Under the pieces are notes generated by a model. It was not told the origin of the DNA, ran no database searches, and saw nothing but the letters and a program-made list of their open reading frames with translations. The position numbers were made by a program, and so were the translations under genes. Shown here piece after piece: positions 1 to 8,326 of a stretch of 64,000 nucleotides of DNA (its first letter is position 1; each line of letters starts with the position of its first letter). This DNA is from [Scytonema hofmanni] UTEX 2349 (GTDB lineage: Bacteria; Cyanobacteriota; Cyanobacteriia; Cyanobacteriales; Nostocaceae), in NCBI RefSeq assembly GCF_000582685.1, contig NZ_KK073768.1:4340190-4404189 (forward strand). The letters run 5' to 3'.

Positions 1-869
1 TATCTCCTCTTGACTTTATTTTGCCAGAAATCTGTGAAGAACTAAATTTGCCCTTAATTGCCACTTTTCACACACCATTTGCTGGCAAAGGGGCAAAACT
101 AATTTCTGGAACACAACTTTTGGCGTATCAACTTTATGCGCCTTTTTTGGGTAACTACGATCGCGTGATTGTATTTTCTCAAATACAGCGAGAACTGCTA
201 GCACGCATGGGTGTGCCAGAAGAAAATATTGCCGTAATTCCCAACGGTGTGGATACTAGCAAGTATTCTCCAGGAACTTCTAAAATTAAAGCAGAATTTA
301 AAGCAGAACGCTTGTTTGTTTATCAAGGTCGCATCGCTCCTGAGAAAAACGTCGAAGCCCTGCTTCGCGCTTGGAAACAAGCCGAAATGCGCTTTGATAG
401 TAAATTGCTGATTGTCGGTGATGGTCCAGGGAAATCTTCTTTAGAAACCTTTTATGGTTCAGAATATGGCATCTTCTGGTTAGGGTTTATTGCCAACGAA
501 AACCGACGCATCGAAATTTTACGCGGTGCAGATGTATTTATTTTGCCTTCATTAGTTGAGGGATTGTCACTATCTTTGTTAGAAGCAATGGCAGTGGGAA
601 GCGCTTGTTTAGCAACTGATGTCGGCGCAGATGGCGAAGTATTGGAAAAGGGTGCGGGTGTGATTCTTAATACTAAAACAGTGCGATCGCAATTAAAAAC
701 TTTTTTGCCACTCTTCCAAGACCACCCCGAATTAACAACACTGTTAGGGCAGAAAGCTAGAAAGCGAGTATTAGAGCGATATACTCTCAGTAATAATATT
801 ACTCGACTGGAAGAACTTTATACAAATGTTTTAATACAGCCCCGCGTGCAATTTAGTCGCGGAGCGTAG
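1..869 (+). CDS. Glycosyltransferase family 4 protein (5' end outside window)
   Basis: C-terminal two thirds of a GT4/GT-B retaining glycosyltransferase that would move a sugar from a nucleotide-sugar donor to a lipid or glycan acceptor at the inner membrane. The frame stays open to base 3, so the TTG at 21 is internal and the start lies outside. Visible are the end of the acceptor domain (IATFHTPFAGKG, then IPNGVDTSKY) and the donor domain with YQGRIAPEKNVEALL, LLIVGDGPG, and the E-x7-E type region FILPSLVEGLSLSLLEAMA. The last residues (VQFSRGA) come from a repeat-like tail (GTCGCGGAGCGTAGGC). Acceptor unknown; family call is strong. Confidence 0.85.
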   Translation, partial: SPLDFILPEICEELNLPLIATFHTPFAGKGAKLISGTQLLAYQLYAPFLGNYDRVIVFSQIQRELLARMGVPEENIAVIPNGVDTSKYSPGTSKIKAEFKAERLFVYQGRIAPEKNVEALLRAWKQAEMRFDSKLLIVGDGPGKSSLETFYGSEYGIFWLGFIANENRRIEILRGADVFILPSLVEGLSLSLLEAMAVGSACLATDVGADGEVLEKGAGVILNTKTVRSQLKTFLPLFQDHPELTTLLGQKARKRVLERYTLSNNITRLEELYTNVLIQPRVQFSRGA

Positions 870-1539
870 GCAAGATAAGGGGATAAGGGAAAGAGTGGGA
901 AAAAATATTTTTACCTTTTACCTTGATGTTACACGTCTGATTGGATGGCGATCGCGCTAAAGACTATTAAAGATGCGATACTCCTATCGGAGTCACTTCG
1001 TGAACGCTTCTCAAAGTTGACAAAGAGTACCCCTACATTACTTACTAGCCTACGCAGTTAAGCTCTGTACGCGCAATGCCCCACCCTTACAGGGTGAGGG
1101 CGAATAAAACGCAACCTTACATAGAATTGGTATTACATAAATTTAGATATCTCATATGAGCGATAAGCAAGTTTTGTCACTGATTTGTTAAAAAAATTTA
1201 CAAAAGTTCATTAAGTTTGATAAACTTGTTTACGTAACCAAACCTCCCCTGAGGAAACTTTCGTGACTGTGAGCAGTTACGTTGTTGTGGTGCAAAGGTT
1301 AAACCGCACCTTTGTTATTGAATTAAAGATTTACTGAGAAGATAGTCTCTTGACTGTCTTGATTAACTACGAAAAAATAGAACACCTGCAAGGGTGATTG
1401 TTTATTCTGTCTGGCTTTTAGGACGCTAAAAGTCTCGATTAGAGCGCGTTTATTGCCACTTGATCTCAAAAAAGAAGATTCGCTTTTTTTGAATGAATGC
1501 TTATCAGCTAGTTAACAAATAACATTGGAGATTACGAAC
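870..1539. other. 670-bp intergenic region upstream of the ocp gene
   Basis: No convincing gene. It holds a HIP1-containing repeat-like patch at about 945-1015 (GATACTCCTATCGGAGTC is palindromic), a degenerate copy of the two-stem repeat at about 1048-1130 with stem CCACCCT/AGGGTG, an AT-rich stretch 1180-1250, and a small hairpin CAAAGGT...ACCTTTG near 1294-1316. A TTGACT at about 1349 could be a -35 box for ocp, but no clear -10 box supports it. The length suggests a long leader or complex promoter, as expected for a light- or stress-regulated gene; that is inference. Confidence 0.5.
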
Positions 1540-2505
1540 ATGGTTTTAAGTATCGAGTCCGCTCAAAATATTTTCTCTAAGACTCAAGTTCCTAGCCCTA
1601 TTCCAGCTACCATAGCGCTATTCGATCAACTAGGCGTTGACGATCAACTGGCTTATCTCTGGTATGCTTACACCGAAATGGGTAAGACAATTACTCCCGC
1701 AGCTCCTGGAGTAGCACGCTTGCAACTAGCAGAAGGTTTGCTCAATCAAATTAAGGAGATGTCTCAAGAAGAGCAAACCCAAGTCATGCGGGAACTTGCT
1801 AGCCGTGCTGACAGTCCAATTAGCCGCTCTTATGGTTTCTTCAGTGTTAACACCAAGCTGGCTTTTTGGTATGAGTTAGGTGAGTTGATGAAACAAGGTG
1901 TTGTAACTCCGATTCCCAGCGGTTACCAAATGTCCCCTGGTGTGAAAGTAGTATTAGAAGCTACTCAAAAGCTTGATGCAGGTCAGCAAATCACCGTACT
2001 GCGTAACACTGTAGTAGATATGGGATTTGATACATCTGCTCTTGGTCCAAGTACTTCCAAACCTGCTGCGGAACCTGCGTTTAAACGTAGTGTTCCTCCT
2101 ATTACTTCAGTCAAGATTGAGGGTATCACAGAGCCTGCTGTACTTGGCTACATCGAAGCGATGAACTCGGATAACTTTGATGCAGCTATCAACTTATTTA
2201 CTACCGATGGTGCGCTGCAACCCCCATTCCAAAAGCCGATAGTCGGTCATGAGGCGATCGCTAAATACATGCGGGAAGAAGCCCAAGGACTGAACATGAT
2301 GCCAAAGCAAGGTATCAGCGAAGTTCTGCCAGATGGTTCTAAGCAACTGAAAATCACAGGTGTAGTACAAACTCCTTGGTTTGGCGTCACTGTGGGTATG
2401 AATATTGCTTGGCGGTTCTTAATCAATCCTCAAGGTAAGATTTTCTTTGTGGCGATCGATATGCTAGCATCTCCTCAAGAACTCATGAACCTACGCCCTG
2501 TTTAG
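1540..2505 (+). CDS. ocp: Orange carotenoid protein
   Basis: Soluble photoprotective protein (321 aa) that binds a ketocarotenoid, is photoactivated by blue-green light and quenches phycobilisome energy. N-terminal all-helical carotenoid domain about 1-165, linker 166-193, NTF2-like domain about 194-317. Key residues are present: W41, Y44, W110 and R155 in the N-terminal domain, and Y204, E247 and W291, which correspond to Tyr201, Glu244 and Trp288 of well-studied OCPs with a +3 offset. Start ATG 1540 has GGAG nine bases upstream, better than the TTG at 1525. A terminator follows. No fluorescence recovery protein gene is next to it. N-terminal wording (RLQLAEGLLNQIK) looks more like OCP2/OCPX than Synechocystis OCP1; that subtype is tentative. 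Confidence 0.97.
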   Translation: MVLSIESAQNIFSKTQVPSPIPATIALFDQLGVDDQLAYLWYAYTEMGKTITPAAPGVARLQLAEGLLNQIKEMSQEEQTQVMRELASRADSPISRSYGFFSVNTKLAFWYELGELMKQGVVTPIPSGYQMSPGVKVVLEATQKLDAGQQITVLRNTVVDMGFDTSALGPSTSKPAAEPAFKRSVPPITSVKIEGITEPAVLGYIEAMNSDNFDAAINLFTTDGALQPPFQKPIVGHEAIAKYMREEAQGLNMMPKQGISEVLPDGSKQLKITGVVQTPWFGVTVGMNIAWRFLINPQGKIFFVAIDMLASPQELMNLRPV

Positions 2506-2515
2506 AAATAAATTT

Positions 2516-2546
2516 AGGGTGGGCAATAATGCCCACCCTTGGTTTT
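2516..2546 (+). terminator. Rho-independent terminator after ocp
   Basis: Perfect 9-bp stem AGGGTGGGC / GCCCACCCT with loop AATAAT, followed by TGGTTTT, 10 bases after the ocp stop codon. Confidence 0.8.
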
Positions 2547-2602
2547 GAACCGCAGAAAAAACGGTCAATTATATTCGGGGGAATTCAAAAAAAGTAACTT
2601 TT

Positions 2603-2962
2603 TTAGCGCTCAATGAGTCTGGCTGAATCGCGTCTTGCGTTCCAGACGCAAATTATATTACCGTTTCCTCTTCCATAGCGATCGCCCCTTCCATAGCGAT
2701 CGCCTCTTCCATAGCGATCGCCTCTTCCATAGCGATCGCCTCCTTGATTACCGCGATTCCGAATGCTGTAGACATAACGATAACTGACAAGTCGCCCATT
2801 TTGGTAAACAGGTTCGCCACCTCGCCTACCAACTACCGAATAACCACTATCGTTGATAAGTCTATCGCAAGTAATCTCGCCATTTGCAGCCTGAGCGGGG
2901 AATGTAGGTATCATACCTAAACAGAGAACAGCGGCAGTCAATAAAAGTTTTGTACGTTTCAT
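2603..2962 (-). CDS. Small secreted protein with GDRYGR repeats, unknown function
   Basis: 119 aa. An N-terminal Sec signal peptide (KRTKLLLTAAVLCLG...PAQAA) predicts export. The mature part has two cysteines (in ITCDRL and IICVWN) that could form a disulfide, flanking four tandem GDRYGR units at about residues 76-99. These are encoded by an 18-bp tandem repeat, each unit carrying a HIP1 octamer. The flanking parts look like a small periplasmic or extracellular fold common in cyanobacteria. Faces ocp convergently. I do not recognise a function. Confidence 0.75.
   Translation of the reverse strand: MKRTKLLLTAAVLCLGMIPTFPAQAANGEITCDRLINDSGYSVVGRRGGEPVYQNGRLVSYRYVYSIRNRGNQGGDRYGRGDRYGRGDRYGRGDRYGRGNGNIICVWNARRDSARLIER
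2672..2745. repeat. 18-bp tandem repeat containing HIP1, inside a CDS
   Basis: Four units of CTCTTCCATAGCGATCGC type, in frame on the minus strand as GDRYGR. Units differ by single bases (CCC versus CTC). Confidence 0.9.
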
Positions 2963-3004
2963 GGTTTTATATCGATTGAAAAGCTGAAATTGAAATTAAA
3001 AATA

Positions 3005-3129
3005 TCTGATAACTCAATACACTTGGTGTTGAGACTTTTTGGTAATGATTTTTGATCTGTAGAGACGCGAAATTTCGCGTCTCTACGCTCGTCCGATCAG
3101 GCTTAACACCAAGCGTATTGTCTGATAAC
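3005..3129. mobile_element. MITE-like element with TIRs and target duplication (copy 1)
   Basis: A 106-bp element at 3015-3120 with imperfect terminal inverted repeats CAATACACTTGGTGTTGAG and, reverse-complemented from the right end, CAATACGCTTGGTGTTAAG. It is flanked by 9-bp direct repeats TCTGATAAC at 3005-3013 and 3121-3129. Its centre is a perfect 28-bp palindrome (3059-3086) that starts GTAGAGACG. No coding capacity. Confidence 0.8.
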
Positions 3130-3215
3130 CCACTTTGAGTTGAGGCTTGCTGAATTGAAGCCACCCAAATTGTAGAAATCAGAGTTGCATCAGCACATCA
3201 ATCGAAGGTCATGAT

Positions 3216-4064
3216 CTAAACATGATTAAAGTCATGTTTTTCTATTTCAAAACACGTCTTGAGTTTTATTTTTAATTTAGAATTGCACCAACCCAAACTA
3301 GTAGGCTGTTCGTAAACGCGCTTCAAAGTATTTACATCTCTGGTAGAAATAGGCGGCGGGTTGGGAACTTGGGAAAAGTATAAAGCATCACTTGGCATCG
3401 GACTATGACCCCAAATTCCCAGCGCATGACCGAATTCATGGCGGGCGGCTGCGGTAAGATAATTACCAGTCTGGCTAGGACTCAGCAATATCGTGAAGCG
3501 GTGAGATAAAACTTTGTGATTTGTGTATAACTCGTAAGTAGCTTGTGCCGATCGCGCACGGGGAATGTTACTATTAGGCGACTTCTGAAGAGGTGGGGCT
3601 TTTCGCACAATTGTAATATTCGCAACTTCCGGCTGTTTGACTACCTCAAAAGGTAAATAAACATTCCACTCTTGCACTGCTTGTAGGACAGTATTAACCC
3701 ATATTTGAGCTTGTTCGCGGCTAATTTCTTTCGGTGTTTCTACGTAAATACGAATGGGAAACTGCGACCAAACTAAATAACCGACTTCAGTTAATTTAAC
3801 TTGAGAAAAGTAGTCACCGCTGTTAGTGCTGTCTTTCCACTTTACCAGCGTCGGCGGTAAGGCATGGGGTCTTGGGGAAGTAGGGGAAATTGTTCTTAAC
3901 TCTGATGCATCTTTCTGCATTTTTGTCAAGATGCTATTTTGTGCAAGAGTGGGGTTGTTCTGGAAGTTAATAAAAATGACTAATAACCCTGTACCAATAG
4001 CTAAGGCAAGGGCTGCAATTAAACGTAAAATACTTTTCTTCGTAGTGAGCGGTTTACCGCTCAT
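3216..4064 (-). CDS. Membrane-anchored metzincin-like zinc protease
   Basis: 282 aa from ATG 4064, which has AGGGA just upstream. A longer reading from ATG 4106 would translate through a two-stem repeat, so I prefer the shorter one. An N-terminal hydrophobic anchor (LRLIAALALAIGTGLLVIFI) precedes a periplasmic domain. The zinc site reads HEFGHALGIWGHS near the C-terminal third: HExxH supplies two histidines and the catalytic Glu. The third histidine is one residue later than in the canonical HExxHxxGxxH. Likely a peptidase related to matrixins; substrate unknown. It follows secG closely (two bases from the longer start). Confidence 0.75.
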   Translation of the reverse strand: MSGKPLTTKKSILRLIAALALAIGTGLLVIFINFQNNPTLAQNSILTKMQKDASELRTISPTSPRPHALPPTLVKWKDSTNSGDYFSQVKLTEVGYLVWSQFPIRIYVETPKEISREQAQIWVNTVLQAVQEWNVYLPFEVVKQPEVANITIVRKAPPLQKSPNSNIPRARSAQATYELYTNHKVLSHRFTILLSPSQTGNYLTAAARHEFGHALGIWGHSPMPSDALYFSQVPNPPPISTRDVNTLKRVYEQPTSLGWCNSKLKIKLKTCFEIEKHDFNHV

Positions 4065-4100
4065 ATCTTCCCTTTTAAGGGCTGAAGCCCTTACTACGAA
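4039..4100. repeat. Two-stem palindromic element with outer stem
   Basis: Outer arms TTCGTAGT (4039-4046) and ACTACGAA (4093-4100) enclose two stems, GAGCGGT/ACCGCTC (4047-4062) and AAGGGCT/AGCCCTT (4077-4092), a three-way-junction layout. It lies across the start region of the protease gene and provides the purine-rich stretch before ATG 4064. Confidence 0.75.
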
Positions 4101-4108
4101 CTTCATCC

Positions 4109-4342
4109 TTACTTAGGTAGCCAACCAGCGCTTAAAACTACGGTTAAGCCGAGAAAAATTACCGTCAGCGTCCACGTAACTCGGTTGAGTGTGGTTTCGG
4201 CACTTTTGGTGCTGCTAAACAATTGAGCCTGTCCGCCAATGGCAGCAACGCCATCGCCTTTCGGACTATGCAGTAATACTAAAACAATCAAACCAACGGC
4301 GGAAAATGCCCAAATGCCTTGCACAATATTAGTAACAGTCAT
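4109..4342 (-). CDS. secG: Preprotein translocase subunit SecG
   Basis: 77 aa, the usual size of cyanobacterial SecG, the small non-essential subunit of the SecYEG channel that assists SecA-driven export. Two membrane helices (about 8-25 and 52-72) are separated by a cytoplasmic loop with the family's glycine-rich motif (GDGVAAIGGQAQLF). It lies 67 bases after gpmI on the same strand, in the gpmI-secG order common in bacteria. Confidence 0.93.
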   Translation of the reverse strand: MTVTNIVQGIWAFSAVGLIVLVLLHSPKGDGVAAIGGQAQLFSSTKSAETTLNRVTWTLTVIFLGLTVVLSAGWLPK

Positions 4343-4363
4343 GGTAGGAATTTAATAAATTAG

Positions 4364-4392
4364 GTAGAGACGTTCCGGCGGAACGTCTGTAC
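4364..4392. repeat. GTAGAGACG-type palindrome
   Basis: Near-perfect inverted repeat GTAGAGACGTTCCG / CGGAACGTCTGTAC between secG and gpmI. Other members are at 3059-3086, 13687-13715 and 55047-55073. Confidence 0.85.
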
Positions 4393-4409
4393 GAAAGGTG
4401 CTAACTTTT

Positions 4410-6008
4410 TTACAATCCAACTGGTGCGGGAGTGCGTTTTAATTGCACTTCATACTCAGCATTTTGGAGGAGCGATCGCCCTGTCATTTCTGGTGGAATC
4501 GGCAGTTGTAAAATCTCCAGAATTGTGGGGGCAATGTCGGCTAGCTTACCATCGTTTCGCAGGCTAACATCTGTACCATGTCCGGGGATTTTTACACCTT
4601 CTCCTTCGACCACAATTAAGGGGACTGGATTGGTGGTGTGAGCTGTCCAAGGATTGCCCGCATCATCTAGCATATGCTCGGCGTTGCCGTGGTCGGCGGT
4701 AATAATTGCTGTACCTCCGGCTTTGGTGATGCTCTCTAGAAGGCGTCCCAAACATCGGTCAACGGTTTCCAGTGCTTTAATCGTAGCGTCTATTTGACCA
4801 GTATGCCCTACCATGTCTGGGTTGGCATAATTAATTACAATTAAGGAGTAAATTTTCTTTTCGATGCCAGCGATCGCTACCTCTGTTAATGGTGCTGCTG
4901 ACATCGCCGGTGCTTTATCGTAGGTCGCGACCATTGGACTGCTGACCAGTTCCCGGTCTTCTCCAGCAAAAGGTTCTTCCAAACCGCCGTTAAAGAAGTA
5001 GGTGACGTGAGCGTATTTTTCGGTTTCGGAGGTGCGAAACTGCTTTAAATCATGATTGGCAATTACTTCCCCCAGAATATTACTGAGATTCTGAGGTTCA
5101 AAGGCTACAGCAACTGGTAATTCTGGATCGTACTGAGTAAAAGTAGCAAACGACAGCGGCGTGATTTGCTGTCTTTCAAAGCCGTTAAAATCAGGATTGA
5201 CAAAAGCTTGCGTCAATTGTCTGGCGCGATCGGGGCGGAAGTTAAAAAATATTATTCCATCGCCTTCCGCTACTGCCCCAGGAGCAATGCGTATTGGTAA
5301 AATGAATTCGTCGTTAACACCTTCGGCGTAAGATGCTTGTATGACTTCCACAGCCTTACGACCATCACCCGCGCCATCTTGTGTCATGATGTCGTAGGCG
5401 CGTTTGACTCGATCCCAACGGCGATCGCGATCCATTGCGTAATAGCGACCGCTAATGGTAGCTATGCGTCCTACTCCGATGCGGTCAATGTAATTTTGCA
5501 GCAACCCGATTGCTTGTACAGCATCTTTTGGTGTGGTGTCACGACCGTCGGTGATGGCGTGGATGCAAATTTCGGAAAGTCCTTGACCTTTGGCTAAGTC
5601 AAGTAACCCAAACAAATGCGACAGGTGCGAGTGTACCCCACCCTCGGAACAAAGCCCTACTATATGCAGCTTGCCATTTCGACTGCGGACTTCCTGGCAA
5701 GTTTTGACCAGTGCGGGGTTGCGTTGGATCGAACCGTCTTCCACAGCATCTGAGATGCGGACTAATTCTTGCGGTACAACTCGTCCAGCGCCGATGTTCA
5801 AATGACCAACTTCTGAGTTGCCCATTTGTCCCTCTGGCAATCCCACGGCTTTTCCGGATGTGCGGATGAGGGTATGCGGATAAGCTGCCCATAAGCTTTG
5901 CATTACGGGAGTTTTAGCAGCGGCGATCGCGTTTCCTCGTGTTTCCTCGCAGTAGCCCCATCCGTCTAAAATGACAAGCACCACGGGAGCAACAGGTGCC
6001 TTGGTCAT
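4410..6008 (-). CDS. gpmI: 2,3-bisphosphoglycerate-independent phosphoglycerate mutase
   Basis: 532 aa. Interconverts 3- and 2-phosphoglycerate in glycolysis using two divalent metals (Mn typical) and a phosphoserine intermediate. Seen: the first metal site VILDGWG, the catalytic serine in GQMGNSEVGHLNIGAGR, the phosphatase-like metal site TADHGNAEHM near the C-terminus, and substrate-domain motifs (DGRDT, FNFRPDRARQLT). The ATG at 6008 (MTKAPVAPV) fits family length; an upstream extension to 6062 has no family support. Full length and intact. Confidence 0.97.
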   Translation of the reverse strand: MTKAPVAPVVLVILDGWGYCEETRGNAIAAAKTPVMQSLWAAYPHTLIRTSGKAVGLPEGQMGNSEVGHLNIGAGRVVPQELVRISDAVEDGSIQRNPALVKTCQEVRSRNGKLHIVGLCSEGGVHSHLSHLFGLLDLAKGQGLSEICIHAITDGRDTTPKDAVQAIGLLQNYIDRIGVGRIATISGRYYAMDRDRRWDRVKRAYDIMTQDGAGDGRKAVEVIQASYAEGVNDEFILPIRIAPGAVAEGDGIIFFNFRPDRARQLTQAFVNPDFNGFERQQITPLSFATFTQYDPELPVAVAFEPQNLSNILGEVIANHDLKQFRTSETEKYAHVTYFFNGGLEEPFAGEDRELVSSPMVATYDKAPAMSAAPLTEVAIAGIEKKIYSLIVINYANPDMVGHTGQIDATIKALETVDRCLGRLLESITKAGGTAIITADHGNAEHMLDDAGNPWTAHTTNPVPLIVVEGEGVKIPGHGTDVSLRNDGKLADIAPTILEILQLPIPPEMTGRSLLQNAEYEVQLKRTPAPVGL

Positions 6009-6236
6009 AATAAAATTGCCCTTTACTTTTTGTAATATCCGAATGATACCACTGCTATTCACCCCCGCAAGTGAATTTCTGCTTAATAACTTTATTTATG
6101 ATGTAATTACGATTTTTTTAAACATTTTTTCAAGTTGAATAATTTTTCCTGATTTTTTGTGGTAATAGTGGTTGTTGGTTGTAAAAACTATAACTAGGCT
6201 TCCACTAACCACTATCCACCATCAACTCCCAACCCG

Positions 6237-7931
6237 TTATTTGCTTTTGCCGCCGGTTTTTGCAGCTTTAGCGGCTTTTTTTGCAGCTTTCTCAGCCTCT
6301 ATTGCAGCTAACTTTGCTTGTTCTTTTTCTTCGGCGATTTTGTCGAGATAGTAATGATAATCCCCTAGATAAACGCGGAATTCACCATTGCGGATTTCGA
6401 CGATTTTATTTGCTACCTGAGAAATAAAATAACGGTCGTGAGAAACGACAATTACAGTGCCATCATAATTTTGAATTGCTTCTTCCAGCATTTCTTTTGC
6501 TGGGATATCTAGATGGTTTGTCGGCTCATCTAAAATGAGTAAATTTGCGGGACGTAAAAGCATTTTCGCTAACGCTAAACGCGCTTTTTCTCCCCCACTT
6601 AATGCAGCCACAGATTTCAATACTGTGTCCCCAGAAAACAAAAATCGTCCCAACAGCGTGCGGACTTCTTCATTTTTCCAATCGGGTACTTCATCATGGA
6701 TGGTTTCCATGACAGTTTTCGTTAAATCCAAAGCTTCAGCTTGATTTTGTTCAAAGTAACCGGGAATAACGTTGTGTTCGCCTAACCCAACAGTACCCTC
6801 TGTAGGTTTTTCACTACCTGTAATCAAACGTAACAAAGTAGATTTGCCGGCACCGTTGGGACCTAGAAAAGCAACGCGATCGCCTTTTTCAATTAGGAGA
6901 TTTGCGCCCAGAAAGAGAATTTTATCATCGTAAATATGAGTTAAATCTTTAATTTCCACTACTTCGCGTCCGCTGCGGGGTGCGGGGGGAAAGCGGAAGT
7001 GCAAAGTTCTCATCCCACCTACGGGTGCTTCGATGCGTTCGATTTTATCAAGTTGTTTTTCCCGGCTTTTTGCTTGGGTACTGCGGGTAGCACTAGCGCG
7101 GAATCTGTCAACAAAGGTTTGCTGTTTTTCTAGTTCTTTCTGCTGACGTTCGTAAGCGCTAAGTTGCGCTTGTTGACTTTCAGATTTTTGTAACAGGTAG
7201 GCTGAGTAATTACCGAGATAAGTGCTGGAAACACCGCGTTCTGTTTCCACAACTTGGGTGCAGAGGCGATCTAAAAATTCCCGGTCATGAGATACTATTA
7301 CCATCGGGGTAGTCAGCCCTTTGAGGTAATTTTCTAACCATTCGATAGTTTCTAAGTCAAGGTGGTTGGTAGGTTCGTCCAGTAGCAATAAGTCGGGTTT
7401 TTGCAGCAGGATTTTACCCAAACTCATCCGCATTTGCCAACCGCCACTGAAAGCACTTACTAAGCGATCGCCATCAGCACCATCAAAACCCATTTCTGGC
7501 AAAATCTTATCAATTTTTGCCTCTAATCCATAGCCATCAAGCGCTTCAAACTGCCTTTGGAGACGATCCATTTTGTCGATCAGTTTGTTTAACTCCTCTG
7601 GAGTTGCCGTTTCCATTTCCCGATGTACCTGTGACAAAGCTTCATTAACTTTGTTTGCTTCGACAAAGGCACGCCAAAATTCTTCTTTAACAGTACGGCT
7701 GGGGTCTACTTCAAATTCTTGGTTGAGGTAAGCTATGTGTAAGCTAGAAGGACGAATAATTTCGCCAGCAGTGGGTTCGATTTCGCCGGCGATGATTTTC
7801 AATTGGGTGGATTTTCCGGCACCGTTGACACCCACCAAGCCGATGCGATCGCCAACTTTGACTTCCCAGTTGACATCTTTGAGAATTTCGCCTGTAGGAT
7901 AAATTTTACTTATATGTTCAAGTCGCAGCAT
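6237..7931 (-). CDS. ABC-F family ATPase (Uup/EttA-like)
   Basis: 564 aa, no membrane segment, so not a transporter. ABC-F proteins act on ribosomes (translation quality control or antibiotic protection). Two ABC modules: Walker A GVNGAGKST and GPNGAGKST, signatures FSGGW and LSGGE, and Walker B LLLLDEPTNHLD and LLILDEPTNHLD. The linker between them (about 235-310) is charged and helical, as expected for the P-site tRNA interaction motif. A Lys/Ala-rich tail (EAEKAAKKAAKAAK) is probably a coiled or RNA-binding extension. Sub-family not assigned. Confidence 0.92.
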   Translation of the reverse strand: MLRLEHISKIYPTGEILKDVNWEVKVGDRIGLVGVNGAGKSTQLKIIAGEIEPTAGEIIRPSSLHIAYLNQEFEVDPSRTVKEEFWRAFVEANKVNEALSQVHREMETATPEELNKLIDKMDRLQRQFEALDGYGLEAKIDKILPEMGFDGADGDRLVSAFSGGWQMRMSLGKILLQKPDLLLLDEPTNHLDLETIEWLENYLKGLTTPMVIVSHDREFLDRLCTQVVETERGVSSTYLGNYSAYLLQKSESQQAQLSAYERQQKELEKQQTFVDRFRASATRSTQAKSREKQLDKIERIEAPVGGMRTLHFRFPPAPRSGREVVEIKDLTHIYDDKILFLGANLLIEKGDRVAFLGPNGAGKSTLLRLITGSEKPTEGTVGLGEHNVIPGYFEQNQAEALDLTKTVMETIHDEVPDWKNEEVRTLLGRFLFSGDTVLKSVAALSGGEKARLALAKMLLRPANLLILDEPTNHLDIPAKEMLEEAIQNYDGTVIVVSHDRYFISQVANKIVEIRNGEFRVYLGDYHYYLDKIAEEKEQAKLAAIEAEKAAKKAAKAAKTGGKSK

Positions 7932-8072
7932 TCGGTGTCTCTAGGGGTAGGGTATGGGTAACAGAGGCGCAGAAGCTTACGCCGTGTCCAAATATTAACA
8001 AAATTTAACTACATATTTCGTATTGATTATTGGCATAAACAGAAGATTTTCAAAGGTTTCACGAGAATACTA

Positions 8073-8285
8073 CTATGGTGCTATTTGCCTCACCTCTTCA
8101 ATACTCAAGCCTAAACCTTCTGCTATCTGCTCTAAACTTAATCCTAATGCCAGAAAGCGACGTACAGCGCTTGAATAAAATTCGCGTTTGCCTTGTTCCC
8201 TACCTATTTCCCTACCTATTTGTCTACCTTCCTCAAAGGCTTCCTGGTAAAACCTTGTTTGCTTTAACTCACTTAAACTAAACAT
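8073..8285 (-). pseudogene. Duplicated 3' fragment of the neighbouring DUF2887/Rpn-type gene
   Basis: 70 aa that closely match the C-terminal part of the gene at 8327-9190 (FSLSELKQTRFYQ, then ALGLSLEQIA and SLEEVRQ-type ends). Homology continues upstream of the ATG: the parent's TREEIQAM aligns with P-stop-EEIQPM, so an in-frame TAG cuts off the nuclease part. AGGAGG lies 12 bases before the ATG, so the fragment could still be translated as a small charged-linker plus helical-tail protein. Best read as a remnant of a tandem duplication. Confidence 0.7.
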
Positions 8286-8326
8286 TGGCTGTATTTCCTC
8301 CTAAGGCTTGTTGTCAAGTTATGATT

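Noticed and set aside
2967..3164. 65-codon open frame on the minus strand
   Set aside because: It spans the whole MITE at 3015-3120, so it is repeat-derived.
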